A stretch of 64,000 bases of DNA, from the NCBI GenBank assembly GCA_029256485.1, contig JAQSXU010000003.1, positions 67,309 to 131,308 on the forward strand, given 5' to 3'. The notes below the pieces were generated by a model that saw nothing but the letters and a program-made list of their open reading frames with translations, did no database searches and was not told the origin of the DNA. A program made the position numbers and the translations under genes. Of the stretch, positions 39,476 to 48,300 are shown piece by piece; within the stretch, counting starts at the first letter, position 1; the number at the start of each line of letters is the position of its first letter. The DNA is from Clostridiaceae bacterium. Its GTDB lineage: Bacteria; Bacillota_A; Clostridia; Clostridiales; Clostridiaceae.

Positions 39476-39925
39476 ATGAATATAGTAAAGGTTATATGTA
39501 AAGAAACTGAAATCCAGGGAGTAATAATCGGAGAAAATAAGATTGGTATAAAAATGATTACAAATGATAGAAAAAGTGTTCTTATACCAAAAGATATAAT
39601 AAAGAAGGTAGAATCTGTAAGAGATTTGAACATTAAAGAAGAAATTGAGGCTTCAACAATTATAAAAAATAGACAGCGTATTGTAGAGAAAACTAATGAA
39701 ATAAAAAGACTTCAAAATGAGCTTGAAGCTTTGAAAAAATTTAATAAAGAACAAGAAGTATATGTTGCTTCATTAATTTGTGATAAAAATAATATTGAAA
39801 AAAATAACGAAGATGATAAGTTGAATTTTGATTTCAATTCAATGGATTTTAACTTGCCCAATGATTGTATGAACGCATTAAAAGTTCTTATTGAAAATAA
39901 TATAATAAACATTAAAAATAGTTAA
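39476..39925 (+). CDS. hypothetical coiled-coil protein, 149 aa
   Basis: The ATG with AGGAG 8 bases upstream is chosen over a TTG seven codons earlier. The first 45 residues form a small barrel-like unit (MNIVKVICKETEIQGVIIG; KSVLIPKDIIKKV), followed by a coiled coil (about 65-105, KTNEIKRLQNELEALKKFNK) and an acidic tail. It belongs to the shared dyad-promoter set. Function unknown. Confidence 0.6.
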   Translation: MNIVKVICKETEIQGVIIGENKIGIKMITNDRKSVLIPKDIIKKVESVRDLNIKEEIEASTIIKNRQRIVEKTNEIKRLQNELEALKKFNKEQEVYVASLICDKNNIEKNNEDDKLNFDFNSMDFNLPNDCMNALKVLIENNIINIKNS

Positions 39926-40135
39926 TTACCATGATATATTGACAAAAAACTAAAAAGTTCTCTTTTTTATTTTGCCCAACTATAGTATTTCCAGCAATAC
40001 TGAAATTAATACTGTATAGCAGAAGAGAAGTCTCTCTTTAAAAAGAGGGAAGCTACTTCTATAATCTTTGATTTAAAAGGAGAGGTTCACATATATTTAA
40101 TTAAACTTAATACTAATGAAGAAAATCACGAAAAA

Positions 40136-40166
40136 GAAAAACACTCCAATTAAGAGTGTTTTTTTA
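40136..40166. terminator. terminator before Nudix-like gene end
   Basis: AAAACACTC and GAGTGTTTT pair around CAATTAA, flanked by A- and T-runs; converging genes use it. The 210 bases upstream hold only short hairpins. Confidence 0.7.
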
Positions 40167-40860
40167 TAATATTTTCATAAATTAGTTTTGTCCATGGTTC
40201 AAAATTTTCATAATAATCTTTTAGTTTATTTTCATGTATCCATATTCCCTGAAGTTTTTCTTCATTTGCAATTCTAACTTCATCTGTACTTATTTCAATG
40301 AGATATATGACTCCTAATTGATTATAATTATTATCATTATTCGCCTTAATTAGCCCTTTAAAATTCAAATTAACAACCATTCCATCACTTATACCTGAAC
40401 TCTCATAAATTTCTTTTTTAAGGGCATTTAAAACTGTCTTATTTAAACTATTGATATTAATATTATTTTTTCTTACATATCTACTAAATAGACCTATTCT
40501 TAGATTATTATTGTTTTCATTTATCCTAAAAAAATAGTTTCTACCATACTTTATTACAATATATGGGATAGGAAACCTATACTCAGGATTATGTTCAACA
40601 ACACTTCGTCTATTTATGCTATATCTAAAATCTGGCAATTGATTTAATTCTATAAATCCCTCAACTAAGTCAATCAAAGAATATTCATGAAAATATATTA
40701 CTTCTTCTTTCATTTCAGGGTTTTCATTTTCTAATAACTCTGCTTTTTTATTGTCTATAAATTCCCATTCAGCAGAATCTATCTCATAATCATTAAGTAG
40801 TAATAGTATTTCATTAAGCGATTTCCCTTCGATTAATTGTTCTAATTCAATATTCAGCAA
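40150..40860 (-). CDS. Nudix-like hypothetical protein
   Basis: 236 residues. The C-terminal 130 residues look Nudix-derived: IPYIVIKYGRNYFFRI and LRIGLFSRYV lead to TVLNALKKEIYESSGI, which fills the place of the Nudix helix (KE..ESSGI) although the classical REUXEE is incomplete, then LGVIYLIEI. Catalysis is doubtful. The TTG start follows AGGAGGA. It is upstream of no obvious partner. Confidence 0.5.
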   Translation of the reverse strand: MLNIELEQLIEGKSLNEILLLLNDYEIDSAEWEFIDNKKAELLENENPEMKEEVIYFHEYSLIDLVEGFIELNQLPDFRYSINRRSVVEHNPEYRFPIPYIVIKYGRNYFFRINENNNNLRIGLFSRYVRKNNININSLNKTVLNALKKEIYESSGISDGMVVNLNFKGLIKANNDNNYNQLGVIYLIEISTDEVRIANEEKLQGIWIHENKLKDYYENFEPWTKLIYENIIKKHS

Positions 40861-40889
40861 AATCTCCTCCTATAAATTAATTTTTTTAT

Positions 40890-41114
40890 TCACTCTAAAT
40901 CGCCACTTGCTATTTTTTTCAGTTTTAAATTAAATTCATCATTTATATATGAAATTAACTTTTTTCCACGAATTACATTTTCCTCAACGCTATTAATATC
41001 TCTTTGAGATGTTTCTATCTTTTTCATTTCATTAACCATTTCATCAATTTTAGGTATGTAATTCTCTAAAGCATTTTTAATTAGAATTAAATCTTTAAAA
41101 TCATTAATTTTCAT
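40890..41114 (-). CDS. small coiled-coil protein, 74 aa
   Basis: A helical protein (KNALENYIPKIDEMVNEMKK; KLISYINDEFNLKLKK). ATG is preceded by TGGAGG; a TTG one codon earlier is possible. It lies 29 bp upstream of the Nudix-like gene and is probably cotranscribed. Function unknown. Confidence 0.5.
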   Translation of the reverse strand: MKINDFKDLILIKNALENYIPKIDEMVNEMKKIETSQRDINSVEENVIRGKKLISYINDEFNLKLKKIASGDLE

Positions 41115-41340
41115 CAAAATTCCTCCATTTCTTAAAGTTTTAATTTATCTCAAATTTTATAATTATTAAATATTGCAAGTAAAATGTCATAAATACTTCC
41201 TTGAAGACATAAATTTTACCTAATGTTAATCAAATTAAACTCAAATATAGTTTAACTCATTAGAGTATTCACATCATATTTTATCTTACGCTCTCAAATT
41301 ATCCCAATTAATTATAATCATAAAATTAGGTGAATTCAAG

Positions 41341-42114
41341 TTATATATATTTTTCTATATAACTTCTTTCAGCAGTAAATAAAGGTATATCTTTATCAAC
41401 CATCCATCTACCTCTTTCAGTTTGTTGAGAATTATCTAACGTATAAGTTTCCTTTACAATACAAGCTCCTCTTTTTTCATATGTGGGAAGCATACCCCAG
41501 TTTATATTTTTCTCCTGGAATAGTTTTTCTTGCAATTGATTACAGTTTAATGATATTAATGATTTGTGTGAAAAATTAGCCCTTGCAACCATTTGTATTG
41601 AGTTTTTTGAGCAATCCCCTTGTCTCCATATAAAATAGTTAGTAACTTCTTCTTTGGGCAATGTGAATACTCTACTGTCAAAAATAGCTGTATTTTTTCT
41701 TTTAAAATATGTATCTATATAATCACTAACTTCATTCGCATCTATTTTATCAATTATCTCTGAAAATGCTTTATTAAATGCTAAAGTTGCCATACTTGCA
41801 GAAATGCTTACTATTTTTTGAACATTATTATCAAACCAAGCACATGTATCTAAATTATCATAATCAGTTAAAAATAAACTAATTTCATCAGATTGTACAT
41901 AAGCCATTTTACAACCTTGAATATTTGAACATAGATATTTAGCTGTTTCCCACATTGTTTCTATCAATATATTATCGAAAGGCTTCTTAAATCCTCTTGT
42001 GAACGTGTGAAATGACTTTCCATCGAGTCTAATGATAATAGGTGTTCTTCTTGTTAAAAATATTTTGGGCACACTTTCATATGTTTTCATTCTACTTCCT
42101 AATTTATCTTTCAT
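41341..42114 (-). CDS. thg1: Thg1-type tRNA-His guanylyltransferase
   Basis: Thg1 enzymes add nucleotides to tRNA 5' ends in the 3'-5' direction; eukaryotic members make G-1 of tRNA-His and bacterial or archaeal Thg1-like proteins repair 5'-truncated tRNAs. Residues about 28-40 (RLDGKSFHTFTRGF) carry the metal Asp motif, AYVQSDEISLFL (about 71-82) the second Asp, and NTAIFDSRVFTLP the next core strand. 257 aa is normal. ATG overlaps the upstream stop by four bases. With G-1 of the local tRNA-His already encoded, repair of damaged tRNAs is the more likely job. Confidence 0.9.
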   Translation of the reverse strand: MKDKLGSRMKTYESVPKIFLTRRTPIIIRLDGKSFHTFTRGFKKPFDNILIETMWETAKYLCSNIQGCKMAYVQSDEISLFLTDYDNLDTCAWFDNNVQKIVSISASMATLAFNKAFSEIIDKIDANEVSDYIDTYFKRKNTAIFDSRVFTLPKEEVTNYFIWRQGDCSKNSIQMVARANFSHKSLISLNCNQLQEKLFQEKNINWGMLPTYEKRGACIVKETYTLDNSQQTERGRWMVDKDIPLFTAERSYIEKYI

Positions 42115-42713
42115 ACAACTTCTCCTTCACTTTGATTTACGTTATCTTCATGCATATTAACTTTAAATTTTCCAATCTGTGCAAAAAGCCAACCTATTGC
42201 CACACCTTTACCATTTTCTGTATCTATTATATTTTTTTTAGGTTTCCACCAGCAATTGCTATCAGCTTGTAAAAAATATATAGTATTGGTTTTTAGATTG
42301 ATAATTTCAAAAAAGAAACTAAGTCTTTCTTTCCCTGCAATTTGTTTCTTTTTTATAGTCTTTGAAAATTTTATATTACTAATATTTTTAACAATTATTA
42401 CTCTTAAATGCTCTTTTTTTAAACGCATAACTTCTTTAAACATTTCAAAGTTAGCTTTAAACTTAGCTCCTTTTACATATCGAAAGTTTATTGAAAACTT
42501 TATGTCTCTTTGTACAAAGAAATTACAAATATCCCATGGAAATGCATCATTATCCCCTGTTACTAACTGAGCAAACTCTTCCTGTGTATTTTGGTCAACT
42601 ATTTTAAATTTAAATTTAAAACAACTATAACTATAGCTATTAATTTCTTTCAATTTTCCATTATGAACTTGCCAATTAAATTTTATATTGAACCTCTCTC
42701 TTCTATTCTCCAT
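42111..42713 (-). CDS. hypothetical protein cotranscribed with thg1
   Basis: 200 residues from the ATG that follows the dyad promoter; a longer frame would start inside the -10 box. It is rich in Phe, Lys and Trp (FNIKFNWQVHNGKLKEIN; LRVIIVKNISNIKFSK; SNCWWKPKKN) and has a probable beta structure. No family recognised. Its stop overlaps the thg1 start by four bases, so the two are translationally coupled and may work together on tRNA. Confidence 0.6.
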   Translation of the reverse strand: MENRRERFNIKFNWQVHNGKLKEINSYSYSCFKFKFKIVDQNTQEEFAQLVTGDNDAFPWDICNFFVQRDIKFSINFRYVKGAKFKANFEMFKEVMRLKKEHLRVIIVKNISNIKFSKTIKKKQIAGKERLSFFFEIINLKTNTIYFLQADSNCWWKPKKNIIDTENGKGVAIGWLFAQIGKFKVNMHEDNVNQSEGEVV

Positions 42714-42740
42714 ATACCTACCCTTATTAGTCTTTTTTTC

Positions 42741-42781
42741 ATTATACCACATATTTAATTACTTGTAAATTATATTTTACG
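42741..42781 (-). promoter_or_regulatory. dyad promoter of the thg1 operon
   Basis: Leftward CGTAAA-N6-TTTACA, 17 bp, TATAAT. The -35 is TTTACA here, so the dyad is closer to perfect than in the TTGACA copies. Confidence 0.85.
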
Positions 42782-42787
42782 CAAAAC

Positions 42788-42830
42788 AAAAAGCAAGTCT
42801 ATGTACTTATTAGACTTGCTTTTTGTTTTT
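42788..42830 (-). terminator. terminator after ART-HD gene
   Basis: AAGCAAGTCT and AGACTTGCTT pair with flanking A/T runs. Confidence 0.75.
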
Positions 42831-42863
42831 TATATGAATAACAAATGCTATGACACTCTTATT

Positions 42864-44249
42864 TTACCTTAGATTTGCTAATAATTGATGTGCAATTAAA
42901 ACCATTTTTTTAGCGGAATCGCTTCTTAAATATTTAATATTCAAATCGCTTATTCTTACTCTATCCAAATTATCACAATCTTTAAATAATTTTAAAAGTT
43001 TAACAGCTCTATCTTTATCTTTAATAAATTCTTCATTTAAAACATTTTCTATTCCTAAAGAATCTTTAATAGCGTGATTTTTTATAATATAATTAATTAT
43101 TAAATTATCTTCCTTCTCAAAAATAAAATCCATATTTAAACTCTTATAAAGTTTTAATTCTTCTATCTTTTTAACACTTTTAACGCCATGTTCATTATCT
43201 TTATTATCATTATCTCTACCTATGTCATGAAGTAATACTGAATAAGCTAAAATATCACTATCTAAAGAATTTAAATTCTCAAAGTATGATAATATTAATG
43301 TCAAAAATAAAGTTCTTTTGATATGCATAACGCCATGTATCCCATTAGGTCTATCAAACCATTCTTCATTTATTAAACTTTTTAAATGATTATAATAATC
43401 AATATAACCGTTAAATGTTAATTCGGTTATTAATTCTTCGTTTAAATTATAATAATCTAATTTTTCAATATTTTCTAAATCTTTTGACAATAACAAAACT
43501 TCACTTTCATTTCTTGTATCAACATAATCAATGATATTATCTATTCTAATAGAAGCTTTATAGATTTTGCTATTTAAAGAATTAAATCTTGTAGCAAAAT
43601 ATATTGCTGTATCAATATCTGTAGTCCACGAGTATGATTTATCAATATTCGTTGATTTTTCCGTCATACCTCTATAAATAGTCATATAACCATTTCTATC
43701 AGAAGTTAGTTTCTTCTTATAATTTTTATCTTTATTTAAAAGAAATATTTTCTCTATCAATTTGTAATTAATTTTATTAAAGCCATAATCACTTTTTACA
43801 TATAGTTTTCTAAATATTCTATAAAGTTTTTCTTCTGGTATTTCATTAATATGTTCAGTAAAAAAGGAAAAAGCAAATCGCTGTTCTATACGTGAAAAAA
43901 ATGAATTATAATCTTTTTCATTCCAAGCATTTGTTAAAATCCTGTTTTCTTGCTTTACTAATTTATCTATTGGGTACATATCTAAATATTCTTTAGATAA
44001 TGTTAGAATTTCTAAATATGCAAATCCGCTTATGTACCAAAAAGTTCTTAATCCTTTTTTAGAAATATATAAATTTTCAATATCTAATTTTTTAGAATTT
44101 AATAACTTTTTAATAAAATCATATGTTATATTTAAATTAGATAATTCTTTTATTTGTTCAAAATTTTCTGAAGTTATTTTTATTAAGTCTTCTTTACTCA
44201 TTGAATTGTTGTAATCCATAAAAAATTGAGAAATATCCATAGCTTTCAC
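42864..44249 (-). CDS. ADP-ribosyltransferase-like domain fused to HD domain
   Basis: 461 residues. Around 188-250 the R-S-E signature of ADP-ribosyltransferases is visible: YMTIYRGMTEK (Arg), YSWTTDIDTAIYFATRF (Ser), and NESEVLLLS (ExE). The last 170 residues hold an HD hydrolase: HGVMHIKRTLF, LLHDIGRDNDNKDNEHG and later DCDNLDRVR. One protein would then add and another site remove a nucleotide-derived group, or the HD domain would act on a product. It has its own dyad promoter and terminator. Possible defence, toxin or RNA-modifying role; unproven. Confidence 0.65.
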   Translation of the reverse strand: MKAMDISQFFMDYNNSMSKEDLIKITSENFEQIKELSNLNITYDFIKKLLNSKKLDIENLYISKKGLRTFWYISGFAYLEILTLSKEYLDMYPIDKLVKQENRILTNAWNEKDYNSFFSRIEQRFAFSFFTEHINEIPEEKLYRIFRKLYVKSDYGFNKINYKLIEKIFLLNKDKNYKKKLTSDRNGYMTIYRGMTEKSTNIDKSYSWTTDIDTAIYFATRFNSLNSKIYKASIRIDNIIDYVDTRNESEVLLLSKDLENIEKLDYYNLNEELITELTFNGYIDYYNHLKSLINEEWFDRPNGIHGVMHIKRTLFLTLILSYFENLNSLDSDILAYSVLLHDIGRDNDNKDNEHGVKSVKKIEELKLYKSLNMDFIFEKEDNLIINYIIKNHAIKDSLGIENVLNEEFIKDKDRAVKLLKLFKDCDNLDRVRISDLNIKYLRSDSAKKMVLIAHQLLANLR

Positions 44250-44269
44250 CTTTCTTTTTATTGATATTA

Positions 44270-44310
44270 ATTATATCATAAAAATATCCATTTGTAAAAT
44301 ATAATTTACA
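44270..44310 (-). promoter_or_regulatory. dyad promoter of the ART-HD gene
   Basis: Leftward perfect TGTAAA-N6-TTTACA, 17 bp, TATAAT. Confidence 0.87.
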
Positions 44311-44329
44311 CATTAAAAAACATTAAAAA

Positions 44330-44366
44330 ACAACAGAAGTCATATAAATGTCTCTGTTGTCTTATT
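44330..44366 (-). terminator. terminator after 261-aa gene
   Basis: ACAACAGA and TCTGTTGT form an 8-bp stem followed leftward by a T-run. Confidence 0.65.
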
Positions 44367-44367
44367 G

Positions 44368-45153
44368 TTATTTTATTTGAAGTTTTTCATACATACGTTT
44401 AGGAATAATATTAAACAAAAACAATTGCTTTTTTGCATACAAATCTCTTATTATATTAAATTCCACCTCAGAAACTTGTATTTCCTTTAAAAACTCTAAT
44501 CGTTCTTCTACTGAAGCATTTTCTACTAATTCATTAAGTGTTTTTACATATTCCCTATAAGAATGTAATGTAATATACCAGCACATTTCGTTAATAGTAT
44601 CATACTCTACTCTGTCAAATAATTCGTCTACTATTTCAATCCAATTATCTTTTTTTATATAACTATTAATAAAATAATTAAGCGTAAATGAGTTACAATC
44701 ATTTTCTAATATTTGTTTTTTTACAAAATCTGCTTTTAATAGTAATCTATTTATAACTTCTTGATTAGTTGACAAATTTTTATACTCAAGTACATTTTTA
44801 AACCAACCTGGGAAATAAATATCATCATATAAAATATTAAAACTATATAAATTGTTATTCTCATAATTTATCATTCTTGAAGTTTTTAGTTTTTCTATGT
44901 TATTTCCGAAATTATTTCTTATTGCATTATTAAATATACCATTAACCACAATTACGTTAAAATTATTTTTATCATTAATAGTTAAAAAATAATTAAGTTT
45001 TTTTCTAATTGCCTGCCAATCACCTTTATTAAAGCTATAATCAATAAAGGTTGCAAAATTACCCATTGTAATATCATCATTCCTTACAAAATTATTCATT
45101 ATCGCTTCATTATACAAATAGAAAAAGTCCTTTTTCATTTTATAATCAACCAT
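44368..45153 (-). CDS. hypothetical protein, 261 aa
   Basis: A helical, Asn-, Tyr- and Phe-rich protein (NNFVRNDDITMGNFATFIDY; YITLHSYREYVKTLNELVEN). The composition and repeated helix pairs hint at an alpha-solenoid, but no motif is recognised. GGGAGG precedes the ATG. It lies downstream of the 381-aa gene and before the ART-HD gene, with terminators on both sides. Confidence 0.5.
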   Translation of the reverse strand: MVDYKMKKDFFYLYNEAIMNNFVRNDDITMGNFATFIDYSFNKGDWQAIRKKLNYFLTINDKNNFNVIVVNGIFNNAIRNNFGNNIEKLKTSRMINYENNNLYSFNILYDDIYFPGWFKNVLEYKNLSTNQEVINRLLLKADFVKKQILENDCNSFTLNYFINSYIKKDNWIEIVDELFDRVEYDTINEMCWYITLHSYREYVKTLNELVENASVEERLEFLKEIQVSEVEFNIIRDLYAKKQLFLFNIIPKRMYEKLQIK

Positions 45154-45271
45154 AAAACATACCTCCCTCCTTTTATTTTTATTATTTTATTCATTATTTG
45201 ATAAAAGAATAAAATTTATTGGATTAATGTGGTTTTATAGTTAAGAAACCAAAAAGAATGTTTTTTAGTTA

Positions 45272-45309
45272 CAAAAAAAAATAGAGTAAATAATTTACTC
45301 TATTTTTTT
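45272..45309 (-). terminator. terminator after 381-aa gene
   Basis: AATAGAGTAAA and TTTACTCTATT pair, followed by T-run in the leftward direction. Confidence 0.75.
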
Positions 45310-45312
45310 ATC

Positions 45313-46458
45313 TCATGCAGATATTTTCAACAATGTTTCTGTGGTAATTTGCTCATTTTCTTGGTCAGTAACTTTAATCCCTCCAACTACTTCATAAATT
45401 TCAAGAAGTTCAGCTTCGGATAATGAACTATATCTAATGTCTATTGTAGAATCAATGTTAAGTTCCATTGCATATCCATAGATTTTAGAAAGAATTATTT
45501 CTGCTTCTTCAACCATTTCGTCTTCATCTAATGCTCCTGAAATCATGTAAAGAATAGAATCTTTAATTGAATCAATTTTTTTATTATTAAAAATATTCTT
45601 TTGTGCTATTCTCTTTGCAGATTTTTTTATCGCTCCAAGTGTCTTACCTGCGATTTTCCCACTTTGGCTTTTGTTCACAGCAATAATTATTTTATTTACA
45701 TTTTCGAAAGCATCATTTAGAGTATTACCAACAATATCATAAAGAGTAGCTATCGTTTCTTGATTTAAGCCTTCTTTTATTTGCAACTGAATATCATTTG
45801 AAAACATATCTAAGTTTTCCGTAACTGGAAATGCTTTAGCGGATATAGTCATATAGAAACTGTTTAGATATTCTTCTTTAGTTGGTAGTTTTGATATAAC
45901 ACTATGATAAACTTTGTCTTTATCTATAGTATGGAGTTCATCTAACGCTATAGATAATAGTTCTTTAAAACGTGCAATCAATAACTCCCATCTTGATACA
46001 ATATCATCTCTTACTCCAAAATATTCCTTTTTCTTGTCTTCAAACATTTCTTGAAACTCTTCGTATAAAGGCAATGTCATAAATGAATCGTCATAGCCTA
46101 TCGTATTTCTACGTTTTTGCATACGAACACTACTCTCAATATTGACTAAATTTTTTTCATCCGAATCTGGAATAAAGCTCATTTTACCCATTTTCATGTG
46201 TTCTTTGAAAAATTCCTTAACATTATTGCCTTCTTTTTCCAAATCTACACCGAAAATTTTAGGAGAAACCTCAACGTAATTTCTTTTTCTACCTATATGA
46301 ACCTTAACAATTAACCCTTGCTCTCTGATATAAGTACCTAAATCTTCAATTCCAATACTAACTCCATCCTTTGTAAGATTTGAAATTAACTCTTGTGTTT
46401 TTTCTTTATTAAATCCTAATTTATCTATTTCTTTAGCTTTTTCTGCTACTGTATTCAT
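45313..46458 (-). CDS. hypothetical protein, 381 aa (possible DUF3150 type)
   Basis: A long, charged helical protein: N-terminal KEIDKLGFNKEKTQELISNL, central RWELLIARFKELLSIALDEL and Lys-rich SAKRIAQKNIFNNKK, then an acidic C-terminus. The layout resembles DUF3150-type proteins found near phage or plasmid replication genes, which I cannot verify. GGAG precedes the ATG. It follows the YhaM-like gene and is probably cotranscribed from the dyad promoter upstream of it. Confidence 0.5.
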   Translation of the reverse strand: MNTVAEKAKEIDKLGFNKEKTQELISNLTKDGVSIGIEDLGTYIREQGLIVKVHIGRKRNYVEVSPKIFGVDLEKEGNNVKEFFKEHMKMGKMSFIPDSDEKNLVNIESSVRMQKRRNTIGYDDSFMTLPLYEEFQEMFEDKKKEYFGVRDDIVSRWELLIARFKELLSIALDELHTIDKDKVYHSVISKLPTKEEYLNSFYMTISAKAFPVTENLDMFSNDIQLQIKEGLNQETIATLYDIVGNTLNDAFENVNKIIIAVNKSQSGKIAGKTLGAIKKSAKRIAQKNIFNNKKIDSIKDSILYMISGALDEDEMVEEAEIILSKIYGYAMELNIDSTIDIRYSSLSEAELLEIYEVVGGIKVTDQENEQITTETLLKISA

Positions 46459-46530
46459 AATATTCTCCTTTTATATATAAATTATTTGGAAAGGCAATTT
46501 TTATGCCTTTCCCTTTAAAATTTGCTACAT

Positions 46531-47496
46531 TTATTCTTCTTCGTAGCCACCTAAAAATATTGTTTTCTGAAACAATTGTGCAAATATGTCTGCTTGTCCT
46601 GAATTTCTATTAAGAAATTCAAAATTAGCCATTTGAACGTCTAAATTTTCAATAAATTGAAAAGCAAGTGCTTCTTTTTGACGACCAACAAATAATGCTC
46701 CAAATGTTTGTTTTCCTTTACTTGAACCTATAACATGTTCAATTATCATCTTTTGTTCATCTGAAAGTTTGCTTTTAGCAAGTTCTTCAAGTATAATCTT
46801 TAATCCAACATAAGTATCTTCAAATAATTCACCTTGTATTGTTTTTACATATTTTTGTTTTTCTTTTATTAAAGTATGAACCTTGCCAACATCATGAAGT
46901 ATTGAAGCTGTTACAAGTAAATCTTCATTTAAATTCACTTTACTGTCATCGATATTAAACTTCCACTCAGAAAACACTTTAATAACAGCTTTTGTAAGAA
47001 ATACAAGTCTTACAGTATGAGCAAGTAATCCTCCTTCAAAACTATAAGCACTCATTTGAGAGCCAGGAGCTTTGAAAAAAGCTTTATTTACATCTTCTCT
47101 GCTAAATACAGAATTTAATAAAAACCTTAATTTTTCATCCTTTATTGATTTAAAAATAAGCTTTAGTTCCTTTGTAAGTGCTTTTATGTCAACTACTTTA
47201 TCTTCTTCTTTTTCAATTGTTTTAATTGAAATTAGGTCAAAATATGTGTATTCTCCCTTTTCTGTAATTTGAATCTCAGCCTCTACATAATCTCCATTTT
47301 CAATAGCTTGACAAAGGGGATAAGCTTCTAAATTGTTCCAGATATTCGAATATACAGCATTGCCAACAGCATCACTAATTTTAACATTTAAGTAAGGTTC
47401 TATTTTTTTATTTTCTTTTTCCTTCTTGGTGTATTCACCTTGTATTATAGCTTTTTGTCCTTTTACTAAATCTACTATTCTTACCTTATCGCTCAT
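46531..47496 (-). CDS. yhaM: YhaM-like 3'-5' exoribonuclease (OB-fold + HD)
   Basis: 321 residues with an N-terminal OB-fold (QKAIIQGEYTKKEKENKKIE; GDYVEAEIQITEKGEYTYFD) and a C-terminal HD domain: FEGGLLAHTVRL, SILHDVGKVHTL (about 196-207) and MIIEHVIGSSKG. This is the domain order of Bacillus YhaM, which trims RNA and DNA 3' ends. Length is normal (about 314). TAGGAGG precedes the ATG and the dyad promoter lies upstream. A tRNA or mRNA 3'-processing role on this element is plausible. Confidence 0.85.
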   Translation of the reverse strand: MSDKVRIVDLVKGQKAIIQGEYTKKEKENKKIEPYLNVKISDAVGNAVYSNIWNNLEAYPLCQAIENGDYVEAEIQITEKGEYTYFDLISIKTIEKEEDKVVDIKALTKELKLIFKSIKDEKLRFLLNSVFSREDVNKAFFKAPGSQMSAYSFEGGLLAHTVRLVFLTKAVIKVFSEWKFNIDDSKVNLNEDLLVTASILHDVGKVHTLIKEKQKYVKTIQGELFEDTYVGLKIILEELAKSKLSDEQKMIIEHVIGSSKGKQTFGALFVGRQKEALAFQFIENLDVQMANFEFLNRNSGQADIFAQLFQKTIFLGGYEEE

Positions 47497-47552
47497 TTTT
47501 GATTACCTCCTAAATTAATATGTCTGTCCAATGTTGTTTGTTTGTTAACTTT

Positions 47553-47593
47553 ATTATACCATATTCATAGTTTTTTGTCAATTATTTTTTACA
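47553..47593 (-). promoter_or_regulatory. dyad promoter of the yhaM-like gene
   Basis: Leftward TGTAAA-N6-TTGACA, 17 bp, TATAAT. The 18-bp dyad is identical to that of the transglutaminase-like gene at 63 kb. Confidence 0.87.
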
Positions 47594-47744
47594 AATAACT
47601 AATTGCGTGGTATATTAACAACCTATTTAAACTAAAGAATTTTTATTTTCCACCTTTCTTATGAATTTATATATTTTACTTTTTTTATATTGCTTTTATT
47701 CAATACGAAATATCTTCTACGTAAATATAAAATTAAAAAACAAA

Positions 47745-47770
47745 AAACGTAGAAAAAATCTACGTTTCTT
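47745..47770 (-). terminator. terminator after SpoT-type HD gene
   Basis: AACGTAGA and TCTACGTT pair, A-run and T-run at the sides. Confidence 0.7.
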
Positions 47771-47788
47771 AAATTTACTATTACTTCT

Positions 47789-48286
47789 TTATTTTCTTAT
47801 AGTTTCTTCTAACTTTTGAAGAGCATTTTTTATATCATTTTCAAATACAGTATCATTAGAAAGATTGATATAATATTCTTTTGTTTCTTCCACATATTTT
47901 TTTCTAAACTTTTCCTTAGCTACAAGTGAAGATTGTAAATTATGAAGTCTATCAGCTAATTTTACCATAAGTGCTAATTCATTATTTTTAATTTTTTCAA
48001 TATATTCATTCATATCGTAATTTTTTTCTTTAGTCAAAAGTTTTACTGCAGTTAATACTCTTTTATTAGTAAGTGCCAATATTTCTTCTTCTGTCGCTGA
48101 AGTATCTTCTAAAACATCATGAAGTAAAGCTGTGTTAACATAATCTTCACCAAATCCCCTATTTTTTAGTTCTTTTGCAACTGCTACTGGGTGTGTTATA
48201 TAAGGTAAACCCCCAATTCTCAATTGACCTTTGTGTTTTTTATAAGCAAAAAAACATACATTAGCATTAGATTGAACGTAATCCAT
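47789..48286 (-). CDS. SpoT-type HD-domain (p)ppGpp hydrolase-like protein
   Basis: 165 residues, only the HD domain: GLPYITHPVAVAKELK, LLHDVLEDTSATEEEI (about 54-69, HDxxED motif) and LMVKLADRLHNLQS (about 109-122). These match the hydrolase half of Rel/SpoT and small alarmone hydrolases (MESH1-like) that remove the 3'-pyrophosphate of (p)ppGpp. No synthetase domain is present. On an element that seems to sense uncharged tRNA, an alarmone hydrolase could blunt the host stringent response; that link is inference. GGAGG precedes the ATG. Confidence 0.85.
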   Translation of the reverse strand: MDYVQSNANVCFFAYKKHKGQLRIGGLPYITHPVAVAKELKNRGFGEDYVNTALLHDVLEDTSATEEEILALTNKRVLTAVKLLTKEKNYDMNEYIEKIKNNELALMVKLADRLHNLQSSLVAKEKFRKKYVEETKEYYINLSNDTVFENDIKNALQKLEETIRK

Positions 48287-48300
48287 ATTATCCTCCTAAT

